From Cohaesibacter marisflavi (GTDB lineage: Bacteria > Pseudomonadota > Alphaproteobacteria > Rhizobiales > Cohaesibacteraceae), in contig NZ_FOVR01000002.1 of assembly GCF_900115225.1 (NCBI RefSeq), positions 1 to 64,000 on the forward strand: a stretch of 64,000 nt of DNA, read 5' to 3'. Under the pieces are notes generated by a model. That model saw only the letters and a list, made by a program, of their open reading frames with translations. It had not been told where the DNA came from and searched no databases. This document shows, in pieces, positions 8,965-18,377 of the stretch. Positions within the stretch are counted from its first letter, which is position 1, and each line of letters begins with the position of its first letter. The position numbers were made by a program, and so were the translations under genes.

Positions 8965-11115
8965 ATGGCACTTATCTTGATCGTTGATGATCAAAACACA
9001 AACAGACAAATTTATGCTCAGATCGCACGGCGTATTGAAGCCGAAATCGAAGTTGTTACCTGCTCGGGGCCAATCGAAGCCCTTTCATGGTTGGCACAAA
9101 ACAGCCCCGATCTGATCCTGACTGACTTCAGTATGCCGGGCATGCAGGGGGATGACTTTGTCGGTCAAATCCGCTCTGACAGACGTCTGGCAGACGTACC
9201 AGTCATTGTCATCACCGTATTCGAGGATCGGCGCCTGCGGCTTCGGGCTCTGGATGCAGGTGCGACGGATCTACTCATCAGTCCGGTCGACCACCGGGAG
9301 TTCATCGCCCGGGCGCGTAACCTTCTCAAAATGCATCGCCAGAGTAAGGTCCTCTCTAACCGGGCCAACTCGCTGCTTGAGTCCCTGAAAAAAAGCGAAA
9401 GCATCCTTGCCTGGACACAGCGCGAAAGTGAATCGCGCCTTGTGAATGTGATCAACACGCTCCCAGTCATGGTCAGCGCAACCGATCTGGATGGTTGCTA
9501 TCTGTTCATGAATGTCAATCAGGCCAACTATCTTGGCCTCAAGGTCGAGCAGGTTGTCGGGCGCCACAGAGCCGAAATCTTCGGCTCGCAGGTTGCAGAG
9601 CGCTATGATTCCATCGACCAACTGGTCATTGCATCCAATCACGGCATCCGTTCCTTTGAAGAAGAAATCGTTGGTGCGGACGGCAACAAACGCATCTTCC
9701 TGACCAACAAATCGCCCCTCGTGGAAGGGGAAAATGTCATCGGTGTTGTAACCTCGTCGCAGGATATTACCGACCGCAAGGCGGCAGAAACCCATTTGCA
9801 TCATCTGGCCCATCACGACACGCTCACCGGTCTGGCCAACAGGGCGTTGCTGAGAGATCGGGTCGAACGCGAAATCGGGCGCTGTCGCCGCGGTGATGGA
9901 CGCTTTGCCCTGCATTTGATCGACCTAGATGGCTTCAAGCAGGTTAATGACGTGCATGGCCATGCGACGGGCGATGAATTGTTGGCCCGCGTGGCCGAAG
10001 GTCTGCGTATTGTCGCGGGCAAGGAAGACCTTGTGGCACGCCTTGGGGGCGACGAGTTCGCCATTCTGCAATCCAACATCACCTCCGAATCGCAGGTGGA
10101 GGATATGTGCAAGGCGGCGATGGAAATCATGCCCGGCGCGATTGCCGGTGTGCAGCTATCGACGCCTGTTACAGCCTCGGTCGGTATTTCGGTGCACCCG
10201 GAAGACGGCAACAGCTACGAGCATCTCATGCGCAATGCCGACCTTGCCATGTATCGCACCAAGGCCGCGAGCGGCAATGGCTTCAGCTTCTTTGTCTCGA
10301 ACATGGATGCGCGCGCCCGTGAAGAGCGGCGATTGGATGCCACCTTGCGCGAAGCACTGGAGAGCAACCGGTTCGAACTGCTCTATCAGCGTCAGGTCGA
10401 CATCAAGACAGGCGCAATCGTTGGCTGCGAGGCATTGCTCAGAATGCGCGAAGCCGATGGCACCCTCGTCGCACCAAGTGAATTTCTGGCCCGGGCTGAA
10501 CGCAATGGCATGATCATGCCAATCAACGAATGGGTCATTCGGGAAGCCTGCAGGCAAGGGGCCCGATGGCGCGAAATGGGGCTGCCGGAATTTTCCGTCG
10601 GGGTCAATCTGTCGCCGGTGCAGTTCCAGCGACAATCGGTGCCGTTGCTGGTCGCGCGCATTCTTTCCGAAACGGGGCTGCCTGCGCACTTGCTGGATCT
10701 GGAACTGACCGAAAGCATCGTTCTGCATGATCGCAAACAGGTTGCTCTACAGCTTCAGCAACTACGCGATCTGGGGGTTAAAATCTCTATTGATGATTTC
10801 GGAACCGGCTGTTCTTCCCTCTCATATGTGAAGCATTTCCCGGTGGATCGTCTAAAAATCGACCAGTCCTTTGTGCATGATCTTCTTGAAAATCCATCGG
10901 ACGCCGCCATCGTTCGGGCGACTATCAATCTGGGGCATTCTCTCGGTTTCGAGGTGATCGCCGAGGGGGTCGAGACGGAAGAGGTTCTCCGCCATCTGGA
11001 GCTGGAGCATTGTGACAAGGCGCAGGGCTACTATTTCGGAAAGCCGCAATCGGCAGAAAAACTGCAACTGGCCATTCAGGCTCAGATGCCTACCAAACTG
11101 GTATCTCTGGGGTGA
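8965..11115 (+). CDS. Response regulator with PAS, GGDEF and EAL domains (c-di-GMP turnover)
   Basis: This 716-residue protein carries, in order: a receiver domain (about 1-125; acidic pair D8-D9, phospho-acceptor D54 in ILTDFSMPG), a short helix, a PAS domain (about 165-285), GGDEF (about 290-455; RLGGDEF at 361-365 intact) and EAL (about 470-710; CEALLRM and DDFGTGCSSL intact). Both cyclase and phosphodiesterase motifs are kept. The inhibitory RxxD site before GGDEF reads GKED, so product inhibition is probably absent. The receiver strongly resembles that of RpfG-type regulators (VDDQNTNRQIY, ALDAGATDLLISPVDHREF), although the output differs. ATG 8965 is chosen because the receiver begins there and GCGGGG precedes it; GTG 8890 is an upstream alternative. 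The hybrid kinase 21 bases downstream is the likely phosphodonor. Confidence 0.88.
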   Translation: MALILIVDDQNTNRQIYAQIARRIEAEIEVVTCSGPIEALSWLAQNSPDLILTDFSMPGMQGDDFVGQIRSDRRLADVPVIVITVFEDRRLRLRALDAGATDLLISPVDHREFIARARNLLKMHRQSKVLSNRANSLLESLKKSESILAWTQRESESRLVNVINTLPVMVSATDLDGCYLFMNVNQANYLGLKVEQVVGRHRAEIFGSQVAERYDSIDQLVIASNHGIRSFEEEIVGADGNKRIFLTNKSPLVEGENVIGVVTSSQDITDRKAAETHLHHLAHHDTLTGLANRALLRDRVEREIGRCRRGDGRFALHLIDLDGFKQVNDVHGHATGDELLARVAEGLRIVAGKEDLVARLGGDEFAILQSNITSESQVEDMCKAAMEIMPGAIAGVQLSTPVTASVGISVHPEDGNSYEHLMRNADLAMYRTKAASGNGFSFFVSNMDARAREERRLDATLREALESNRFELLYQRQVDIKTGAIVGCEALLRMREADGTLVAPSEFLARAERNGMIMPINEWVIREACRQGARWREMGLPEFSVGVNLSPVQFQRQSVPLLVARILSETGLPAHLLDLELTESIVLHDRKQVALQLQQLRDLGVKISIDDFGTGCSSLSYVKHFPVDRLKIDQSFVHDLLENPSDAAIVRATINLGHSLGFEVIAEGVETEEVLRHLELEHCDKAQGYYFGKPQSAEKLQLAIQAQMPTKLVSLG

Positions 11116-11136
11116 ACAGCGAAAGATTGACTTTTC

Positions 11137-13740
11137 ATGGCCTTGCGGACTTCTTTTCTTGAAACTGTTATCGATCCGGTTATGCGGCTTGTTGGCATTC
11201 TGTCTCATAGGCCAGACACGGAGCATGTGGCAATTATCCTGCGTTTTGGCATGATAGTGGCGCTTTGGGCCTTCGTCGCCTTTGACTATCTCTTCCTGCA
11301 GAAAATACCTGCAGGTGGGTATGAGCAAATTTTCATGGCAACAAGCCTATATGGGCTTGCTCTGGCTCTGGAATCGACGCATCTGGCTTTTTCTCCCAAT
11401 GCCTCCAGTGGTCGACGCTTGATGGCGATTTGGGCCGATCAGGTGCTTTTGACCTATTTTGCATTCATTCTCGGGCCAACAGGTACGGTGCTATATCCCT
11501 TCTATTTGTGGAATATGCTGGCTGCAGGCTTTCGCTATGGCACGGTTTATCTTTTGATTTCCGCCATTTCTATCGTCGCCGTTCTGTCCGTTCACTATCA
11601 TATATTCGAACTTTGGCAGACGAGCTATCTTGTCTGTCTGCTGCAAATCAGCTTTGTCATCATTCTGGCCTTTTCGATGACATCTTTCCTCAATACGATC
11701 CGGCAGGCCATTGCGACAGCAGAGGCTGCCAGCAGTGCAAAGTCGGCGTTTCTTGCCGGCATCAGCCACGAAGTGCGGACACCGCTGCAAGCCATCAAGG
11801 GGCTGAGTGATCTGCTCGACGATACCAGACTGGATACGGATCAGCGGCGCATGGTTGGCACCATCTCTCAGGCTGGTGATACGCTTCTGGGTCTTATCAA
11901 TTATTTGCTCGATTATGCCAGAGCCGAAAATGGCACCATGCCGGTCAATGATGACGATTTTGACCTGTCCAGGCTCCTGGGCCGCCTTCATCGGCTTTTC
12001 TCTGAACAGATGCGGCAGAAACATCTGGATCTTAATATCAATTTTGATTCCTCGCTGCGCCGTCTTTATCGTGGCAATGAGCGCTTTCTGGAAGACATTC
12101 TGACCAACCTCATGGGCAATGCGGTCAAATTCACCCATCAGGGACAAATCACCTTGCGCGCACGGCTGGTGGAAGAAAATAGCCAGATGCACCGCATCTG
12201 CTTTGAGGTGATCGACACCGGCATCGGCATTGCACCGGAAGCCCAGCAGCGGATTTTCGATCGATTTACCCAGTCCGATGATGATGTGATGGCGCAATTT
12301 GGTGGCTCTGGTCTGGGGCTTGCCCTGTGCCGCCAATATGCAGAACTCATGGGGGGACATATTCAGGTCGCCTCTAAACAGGGAGAGGGCAGCACTTTTG
12401 CCTTCACCGCTCCCTTCGGCCTCGCATTAAAACACAGTCAGACAGCAACAGCAGAAGATGAAAGCGAAGAGACACCCAAACGGTCGATCATGATGATCAC
12501 CAGAAACCAGCAGCTGGTTACCATGTTGCCGCCTGCCGTGCCCTATTGTGATGTCCATCACGATCTGCGCACGGCCCTGACGGCGCTTACCAGCTTTTGC
12601 GAAGACCAGATGCCGTCCGTGGTGGTGATTGATCGTCAGGGGCTGGAGTGTGATATTGCGCTCACCCAGATGCAGATCGCATCCTGTAGCCGAAGCGGAT
12701 TGCCTTTTGTGCTCTGGATCTGTCGCGCTGATGAACAGGCGTCCAATCTGGCTCTTGTTCACCCTCAGCATGGGCTGGCTTTTCTCAATCGCACCGACTG
12801 GCACTATCGCATGAGCAAATTGCTGCGCCTTGCCGAGCAATTGCATGGACATGGCAGCGTCCGAAGCGCCAGTCGTGACACAGAGATAAGCAAGCCGGCG
12901 GAAAGTTTGCAGATTCTCGTTGCCGAGGATAATCGAACCAACCAGATGGTTCTTGAAAGAATGCTGGCCAGCCTGGGGCATCAGGTGACTCTGGCCGAAA
13001 ATGGCAAACAGGCCATCGCCGCAATTCGCAATCGCAAATTTGATCTGGCCTTTCTTGATATCCGGATGCCGGTTCTGGATGGGCTGGAAACAGCGCGTCG
13101 CATAGAGGCTCTGGCGGGTGCCGGGGACTTACAGCACCCACCGCACCTCTATGCCCTTACCGCCGATCCCGGTATGGAGATCAAGGACAGGTGTCTGCAG
13201 GCGGGCATGAAAGCTTGCTTGCTCAAACCGGTGGATCGTTACCGGCTCAAGGAATTGCTCGATATATTTATCGAGCAGAAACAGCAAATTGCTGACAATA
13301 GAAAAACAATCACTATTTCTGACAATTGGGGGTTAGAAGAAATGTACACCACTCAGATTATTGAAGATTTGAGAGATCTTGGGGGCGACCAGTTTGTCGT
13401 CGATCTCGCTCATCAATTCAGTGAAGACGGCATTGCCGCCTTGCATCGCCTGCATGATGCTGTGAATCATCGCGATGATGCCGAGTTCCGTGACGGGGCT
13501 CACGCCTTGCGCTCGGCGGCGGCCAATATCGGTGCGCGCTCGGTATTCGATCTCTGCCTCTCATGGCGAGACATGACTGCGGCCGAACTCGATCAGGAAG
13601 GCTCGGGTCACATGGTGCAACTGGCCGCCAATCTGTCCGAGGCCATTACGGATCTTGAGCATATCCTGTCGGTTTCGCTGCCAAAGCCGGAGGCTGCGCG
13701 GCAATCATCCTATCAGAAAGAGTTGATCGTCAATCACTGA
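11137..13740 (+). CDS. RpfC-like hybrid sensor histidine kinase (5-TM, HisKA, HATPase, REC, HPt)
   Basis: This 867-residue membrane kinase starts with a cytoplasmic segment SHRPDTEHVAIILRF that matches the RpfC N-terminal pattern. About five membrane helices follow up to residue 190. HisKA comes next with ISHEVRTPL (His211), then HATPase_c (N box about 330, DTGIGI, GGSGLGLAL), a degenerate receiver-like linker (about 445-570), a true receiver (LDIRMPVLDG, Asp641) and a C-terminal HPt domain (HALRSAAANIGA, His789). All phosphorelay residues are present. It sits 21 bases after the REC-PAS-GGDEF-EAL gene and is probably co-transcribed with it, so signal is expected to flow H211-D641-H789 to D54 of that regulator. 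Known RpfC senses diffusible fatty-acid signals. No rpfF-like synthase is visible here, so the ligand is unknown. Confidence 0.87.
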   Translation: MALRTSFLETVIDPVMRLVGILSHRPDTEHVAIILRFGMIVALWAFVAFDYLFLQKIPAGGYEQIFMATSLYGLALALESTHLAFSPNASSGRRLMAIWADQVLLTYFAFILGPTGTVLYPFYLWNMLAAGFRYGTVYLLISAISIVAVLSVHYHIFELWQTSYLVCLLQISFVIILAFSMTSFLNTIRQAIATAEAASSAKSAFLAGISHEVRTPLQAIKGLSDLLDDTRLDTDQRRMVGTISQAGDTLLGLINYLLDYARAENGTMPVNDDDFDLSRLLGRLHRLFSEQMRQKHLDLNINFDSSLRRLYRGNERFLEDILTNLMGNAVKFTHQGQITLRARLVEENSQMHRICFEVIDTGIGIAPEAQQRIFDRFTQSDDDVMAQFGGSGLGLALCRQYAELMGGHIQVASKQGEGSTFAFTAPFGLALKHSQTATAEDESEETPKRSIMMITRNQQLVTMLPPAVPYCDVHHDLRTALTALTSFCEDQMPSVVVIDRQGLECDIALTQMQIASCSRSGLPFVLWICRADEQASNLALVHPQHGLAFLNRTDWHYRMSKLLRLAEQLHGHGSVRSASRDTEISKPAESLQILVAEDNRTNQMVLERMLASLGHQVTLAENGKQAIAAIRNRKFDLAFLDIRMPVLDGLETARRIEALAGAGDLQHPPHLYALTADPGMEIKDRCLQAGMKACLLKPVDRYRLKELLDIFIEQKQQIADNRKTITISDNWGLEEMYTTQIIEDLRDLGGDQFVVDLAHQFSEDGIAALHRLHDAVNHRDDAEFRDGAHALRSAAANIGARSVFDLCLSWRDMTAAELDQEGSGHMVQLAANLSEAITDLEHILSVSLPKPEAARQSSYQKELIVNH

Positions 13741-13785
13741 CAGGATCGCGCCCTTGCGCTTATTCCTTGACCTTGCGAGACGTCT

Positions 13786-13837
13786 CCCCTATTGCCTGAG
13801 AGCCAAAATGGCCTTCGCGAGCAATAGGGGCGCTTTT
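13786..13837 (+). terminator. Candidate intrinsic terminator after the hybrid kinase
   Basis: CCCCTATTGC (13786-13795) pairs perfectly with GCAATAGGGG (13821-13830). A small internal GCC/GGC hairpin sits in the loop and CGCTTTT follows. It ends only a few bases before the next start codon at 13842. Confidence 0.5.
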
Positions 13838-13841
13838 CGTC

Positions 13842-15092
13842 ATGCCTGAAGACAAGACCAATACTCTCAGCTTTGAGACCAATCCGTCTCATAATCCGAC
13901 GGGCAAACCATCTGGCAAGCTCTGGGATGCCATCATTCTGGGGGCCGGTGCTGCGGGGCTCATGGCCGGGATTACGGCAGCAGGCCGTGGCAAACGCGTG
14001 CTTGTGCTTGATCATGCGCGCAAGGCTGGCGAAAAGATCCGCATTTCCGGCGGAGGGCGGTGCAATTTCACCAATCTTGACGCCAGCGCCAAAAATTACA
14101 TCTCGAACAATCCGCGTTTCTGCATTTCAGCCTTGAAGGCCTATACGCCAAAGGATTTCGTCAAGCTCATTGATCAGCACGCCATTGCCTGGCACGAAAA
14201 GGCCGCCGGGCAGCTTTTCTGCGATGAAAGCGCAAAAGACGTCGTGGCCATGCTGCTTGATGAACTGGAGGCCGCCGGAGGGCGTTTGCTCCTTGGCACG
14301 GAGATCAAGGTTGTCGAACAGCGCGACGGGCTGTTCCATGTCGCCACAAGCCGGGGCAGCGAGCAGGCACGCGCCTTGGTCGTGGCAACTGGTGGTAAGT
14401 CGATCCCGAAGATGGGCGCCACAGGTCTTGGCTATGACATTGCGAAACAATTCGGCCTTGATGTTTTGCCCACGAGAGCTGCCCTTGTGCCGCTCACCTT
14501 CTCGGATAGCCAGAAGACATTTGCTGCCGGGCTCGCCGGCCTGTCTGTGGATGCGGAAGTGCGGTTTGGCAAGGTCCGGTTCCGCGAGGGACTGCTTTTC
14601 ACTCATCGCGGCTTATCCGGCCCGTCCATCCTGCAAATATCGGCCTATTGGCAGGAAGGCAGACCGGTTACTATCGATCTGGCTCCGGATGGCAATTGCC
14701 TTGAGACCCTGATCGCTGCGCGCAAGAGCAACCCCAAGCAGGATATTGCCACCAGTCTGTCTACGTTGCTTCCTAAACGGCTGGCCAAGGCCATTGCCGA
14801 ACGGGAAGGCATGAAGGGCCATATTGCCGAGCAAGGCGACAAGCTGCTGCGCAAACTCGATGAAGTCGTGCATCGCTGGCAGGTGGTGCCGGTTGGCACC
14901 GAAGGCTACCGTACCGCAGAAGTGACGCTCGGGGGCGTTGATACCAAAGGGCTTTCTTCCAAGACCATGCAGGCCAATGCGATGCCTGGCCTTTATTTCA
15001 TTGGCGAGGTGGTGGACGTGACCGGTCAGCTTGGCGGTTACAATTTCCAATGGGCCTGGGCGTCCGGCGTGGCGGCAGGTCGTGCGCTCTAG
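13842..15092 (+). CDS. YhiN/HI0933-family FAD-dependent flavoprotein
   Basis: This 416-residue soluble flavoprotein of the HI0933/YhiN (BaiN-like) family has a dinucleotide-binding motif near the N-terminus (AIILGAGAAGLMAGITAA). The family signature GEKIRISGGGRCNFTN follows, and the C-terminal FAD-contacting segment is present (GLYFIGEVVDVTGQLGGYNF). Length is normal for the family. The physiological substrate of most members is unknown; a few reduce steroid or other unsaturated substrates. Its start lies directly behind the terminator of the preceding gene, so it probably has its own promoter inside or near that hairpin region. I infer an oxidoreductase role only. Confidence 0.85.
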   Translation: MPEDKTNTLSFETNPSHNPTGKPSGKLWDAIILGAGAAGLMAGITAAGRGKRVLVLDHARKAGEKIRISGGGRCNFTNLDASAKNYISNNPRFCISALKAYTPKDFVKLIDQHAIAWHEKAAGQLFCDESAKDVVAMLLDELEAAGGRLLLGTEIKVVEQRDGLFHVATSRGSEQARALVVATGGKSIPKMGATGLGYDIAKQFGLDVLPTRAALVPLTFSDSQKTFAAGLAGLSVDAEVRFGKVRFREGLLFTHRGLSGPSILQISAYWQEGRPVTIDLAPDGNCLETLIAARKSNPKQDIATSLSTLLPKRLAKAIAEREGMKGHIAEQGDKLLRKLDEVVHRWQVVPVGTEGYRTAEVTLGGVDTKGLSSKTMQANAMPGLYFIGEVVDVTGQLGGYNFQWAWASGVAAGRAL

Positions 15093-15110
15093 CCTTCACA
15101 GTCCTGTAGA

Positions 15111-15164
15111 GCTACGCCATCCATCATATAACCGCCTTGGCAGAAAAGGCTTGCAGGGCGTAGC
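15111..15164. other. Nested inverted repeat between yhiN-like and mmcB genes
   Basis: GCTACGCC (15111-15118) pairs with GGCGTAGC (15157-15164), and inside it GCCTT (15134-15138) pairs with AAGGC (15146-15150). There is no T-run, so this is not a standard terminator. It may be an RNA structure or a protein site. Confidence 0.35.
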
Positions 15165-15281
15165 GAATTGATCTCAAATCGGCCTGTCTGCGTACCAACG
15201 CCAGACGGGCTGCACTGCTCGATAGGCAGTCTTTCTGGCATTCAGGCAAAAAGACAACCTCGAACCGATCCAAGACCGACC

Positions 15282-15779
15282 ATGAGCAAGATGATCAAAC
15301 CGGACCTTTCCGCTCCCGTGGATGGGCGACAGTCTGAGCGTGCGCTAGAAATTCAGCGCGGCACAGGGCGTCTTTTACGCCGCCACGGCTTTGTCTCCCT
15401 GCCAGAGGTAACACTCAAGTCAGGCCGTCGGGCCGATCTGTTGGCCATCAACACCAAGGGCGAAATATGGATCGTCGAGATCAAGTCCTCGCTGGCCGAT
15501 TTCCGTGCCGACAAAAAGTGGCCCGATTATTGGGACTTTTGCGACCGCTTGTTCTTCGCAACAAATCAGGAAACACCCGAAGAGATCTTCCCCGAGGAGG
15601 CCGGCCTGATCATTGCTGATGCCCACGGCGCGGAGATCATCAGGGATGTGGAACAGCGCAAGCTGGCCGCAGCCCGTCGCAAGGCCCTGACGCTGCGATT
15701 CGCTCAAATCGCTGCCTCGCGTCTGCATGCGATCCATGATCCGGGCGTGCCGACGCATATCGAGCCAGCCAAATTGTAG
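15282..15779 (+). CDS. mmcB: MmcB-family DNA repair protein
   Basis: This 165-residue protein of the MmcB family (formerly DUF1052) is found mainly in Alphaproteobacteria, where Caulobacter MmcB contributes to resistance to mitomycin C and translesion repair. A restriction-endonuclease-like fold is indicated by ADLLAINTKGEIWIVEIKSS, with acidic residues followed by E-x-K, and the family block KKWPDYWDFCDRLFFA is present. ATG 15282 is preferred because the conserved part starts soon after it; the frame is open back to 15168 but the extra residues look non-coding. It stands alone, and the next gene is convergent. Confidence 0.82.
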   Translation: MSKMIKPDLSAPVDGRQSERALEIQRGTGRLLRRHGFVSLPEVTLKSGRRADLLAINTKGEIWIVEIKSSLADFRADKKWPDYWDFCDRLFFATNQETPEEIFPEEAGLIIADAHGAEIIRDVEQRKLAAARRKALTLRFAQIAASRLHAIHDPGVPTHIEPAKL

Positions 15780-15885
15780 TAAAGCAACCTTCCAAGCCGC
15801 ATCGAAAGATGCGACCAGACCATGGTTGGGAAATGCTTTTGCTGAAAGCGGCAGAAGTACCAGAAGCAGCCAGATGGGCCTGGCT

Positions 15886-16440
15886 TTAGCGCGGAGCGCG
15901 CTTGGCCAGAATGCGTTGCAAGGTGCGTCGATGCATGTTGAGCCGGCGGGCGGTTTCAGAGACGTTCCGATCACACAGCTCATAGACCCGCTGTATATGC
16001 TCCCAGCGCACGCGGTCCGCCGACATCGGATTTTCCGGCGGCTCGATCTTGACTTCACCATCATTCAGCAGAGCGGCAAAAATATCGTCCGCATCGGCTG
16101 GCTTGGCCAAATAGTCGACAGCGCCGAGTTTGACGGCCGTTACCGCTGTGGTGATATTGCCATAGCCGGTGAGCATGATTGTGCGCGCATCAGGATTGGA
16201 ATCGCGAATGGCCTCGATGACGTCCAGACCATTGCCGTCGCCCAATCGCATGTCGACAACAGCATAACGGGGCGGCTCTTCTTTCACCGTGGATAGGGCT
16301 TCGGCAACATTATCTGCAGATTTTACCGTGAATCCCCGGCTTTCCATTGCGCGCGACAGGCGAATGAGAAAAGGCCGATCATCATCTACCAACAAGAGAT
16401 AGCCCGGCTGGGTGCTTATTCCTTGTTCAGTTACTGTCAT
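15886..16440 (-). CDS. actR: ActR/RegA (PrrA) family redox response regulator
   Basis: This 184-residue response regulator has a receiver domain (VDDDRPF near the N-terminus; phospho-acceptor in AVVDMRLGDG; conserved Lys in YLAKPADAD). A Pro-rich linker follows, then a Fis-type helix-turn-helix (NVSETARRLNMHRRTLQRIL). This is the very conserved RegA/PrrA/ActR architecture that controls respiratory, nitrogen and photosynthesis or acid-tolerance genes in response to redox. ATG 16440 is chosen for an upstream AGGA and the family's usual length; ATG 16458 is also possible. It lies 108 bases downstream of its kinase on the same strand, so co-transcription is likely. Confidence 0.9.
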   Translation of the reverse strand: MTVTEQGISTQPGYLLLVDDDRPFLIRLSRAMESRGFTVKSADNVAEALSTVKEEPPRYAVVDMRLGDGNGLDVIEAIRDSNPDARTIMLTGYGNITTAVTAVKLGAVDYLAKPADADDIFAALLNDGEVKIEPPENPMSADRVRWEHIQRVYELCDRNVSETARRLNMHRRTLQRILAKRAPR

Positions 16441-16548
16441 TTCTGCTAGTCCTGTCATGATTGCGCGTCTTCCATGTCTTTAAAATACGATATCCAAAGG
16501 GGTGTGGCAATCGGTCTCGCTTTTAATCTAGCATCGAATTTGCCGCTT

Positions 16549-17937
16549 TTATTGATCTGCCTCAAGCAAAAGGCGGGGCCAAGTGATTTCGATTACTGCT
16601 CCACTGATTTCGTTTATCTTTTTTGACACTATTTCCTTTTGAACTGTTCCACTCCTGCGAATGGTTACTTTGGCGCCGCTGCGCTCAAGCAAGGTCTTGG
16701 CAATGAAATAGCCCAAACCCAACCCGCCACCATTGAGCCCCGACTTCTGCCTTCGTGCCAAATCTGGCCCGGAGGTTGCATCGCGATCCACTTGGCCTTT
16801 ATCCATGCGGCTTGTCACAAAGGGATCGCCAAGGCGCGTCATGATTGCCTCGGAAAAGCCCGGACCATCATCGCCGATCACCAGCGTTATGGTGCTATCG
16901 GTCCATTGCGATTCAAGAACAACCCGACTGCGTGCAAAGTCGACGGCATTCTCCACCAGATTGCCCAGCCCGAAGAGCAGACCGGGATTGCGCATGAGAA
17001 TGGGTTGATCGCTTTTATCCTCTGGGAATATACGTTCGATCGTGACATCCGGATTTTCAAAAGGTTCAACAATTTCCGAAATGAGCGCCTCGAACTGCAT
17101 CTTGGTGAAATTGCTGTGGTCATCGCCAGAAAGAGAGCGCAATTTGCCGAGAATGTCGCGACAGCGCTCGGCTTGAGAGCGGATAAGCGACACATCTTCA
17201 AAGATCGGATCATCTTCCAAGAGCTCATGTTCAAGCTCTTTGGCCACCAGCTGGATCGTGGCCAGCGGCGTTCCCAGTTCGTGGGCGGCAGCCGTTGCCA
17301 AACCGTCAATGCTCGTCAAATGCTGTTCGTTGGCAAGAATAAGCTCGGTGGCTGAGAGGGCGTTGGCCAATTGATGGCCCTCGCGGGCAATGCGTGAAGT
17401 ATAGACACTCAGGAACAGCATGGTCACGATGAGCGCAATCCAGATGCCATAGACATAAAGCTTGGGCAGATCGGGCGGCGTGGCCTCGGCCCATGGCAGG
17501 GGATGATGGAAAAAGATAAGCGCGGTGGCGATCAGCGTGATGAGGGTCGAAAGAAAGGCGGTGAAACGTGCCGGTTGCATGGTGGCAGAAACTACTGCGG
17601 GCACCAGAAGAAGCAACGCAAACGGATTTTGCAGGCCCCCCGTCAGATAAAGAAGCCCGCCCAGCTGGGCTGCGTCATAGCTCAAAAGTCCAGTCGCCGG
17701 CAGGGGCGACAGACGCACGCTCTTGCGAAAGCGCATCTGCAAGAACAGATTGAGCAGAGCCGAAAGCCCGATCAGATAGAGGCAATAATGGGCAGGATAT
17801 CGATAGCCAAATCCTTCCGAAACAGCGAGAACAGCGACCCCCTGGCCACCAATGGCCAACCAGCGCAGCCGCACAAGCGTGTCGAGCTTTATTTGTCTGT
17901 CTGCAAATATCGGATCGGATGAAGAAGCAAAAAGCAT
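16549..17937 (-). CDS. actS: ActS/RegB (PrrB) family redox sensor histidine kinase
   Basis: This 462-residue membrane sensor kinase has six predicted N-terminal helices (about 25-200), including the quinone-site motif GGLQNPF between them. The phospho-His box is AAAHELGTPLATIQL. A Cys in QAERCRDIL sits at the position of the redox-active Cys of RegB. The ATPase domain has an N box (LGNLVENAVDFA) and G boxes (GDDGPGFS, GGLGLGYF). With the downstream ActR it forms the global redox two-component system. The 440-base gap to its right is AT-rich and separates it from the divergent DUF2852 gene; I see no clear promoter in that gap. Confidence 0.9.
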   Translation of the reverse strand: MLFASSSDPIFADRQIKLDTLVRLRWLAIGGQGVAVLAVSEGFGYRYPAHYCLYLIGLSALLNLFLQMRFRKSVRLSPLPATGLLSYDAAQLGGLLYLTGGLQNPFALLLLVPAVVSATMQPARFTAFLSTLITLIATALIFFHHPLPWAEATPPDLPKLYVYGIWIALIVTMLFLSVYTSRIAREGHQLANALSATELILANEQHLTSIDGLATAAAHELGTPLATIQLVAKELEHELLEDDPIFEDVSLIRSQAERCRDILGKLRSLSGDDHSNFTKMQFEALISEIVEPFENPDVTIERIFPEDKSDQPILMRNPGLLFGLGNLVENAVDFARSRVVLESQWTDSTITLVIGDDGPGFSEAIMTRLGDPFVTSRMDKGQVDRDATSGPDLARRQKSGLNGGGLGLGYFIAKTLLERSGAKVTIRRSGTVQKEIVSKKINEISGAVIEITWPRLLLEADQ

Positions 17938-18377
17938 CGTTTCCCGTAGGCTCTTCTGGTCTCAGAAATCATCATGGCAGTCGAAATCTGGCTGAAAACA
18001 GCAGGCGTGATGACCCTTGACCCCTTCTGACAAGGTTTTGTTTCTGTAAAAGCTGCAAATACTTGATTGTTTCTATCGCAAATTCCGCTCCACAGGAATG
18101 CCTTTGAGATGACACTTTGGTGAAAAAGAACCTGTCGGTGTAAAACGACGGAATTCAGCGGCCAACCAAGGTCGTATCTTGACGTGCGAATGGTAGGTTT
18201 TGCACCGTTTCAAGACCTGAAGGCAAAAATATATTTAACAAAAAATATCTTGAACTTCGGTTTTTACTTACCCACCTCTTGTTGTGTGAGAGAGCGTTGA
18301 ACAGTTTAGAGATATTCATGAGGGAATACTTCAAGTTCAATGCATAAATGAGACGTAAACCATTCGAAAGGAAGACA
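17938..18377. other. Intergenic region between actS and the DUF2852 gene
   Basis: This 440-base, AT-rich gap lies between divergent genes. A leftward frame at 18155-18400 overlaps the ribosome site of the DUF2852 gene and resembles nothing known. No convincing -35/-10 pair, hairpin or repeat was found. Confidence 0.5.
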
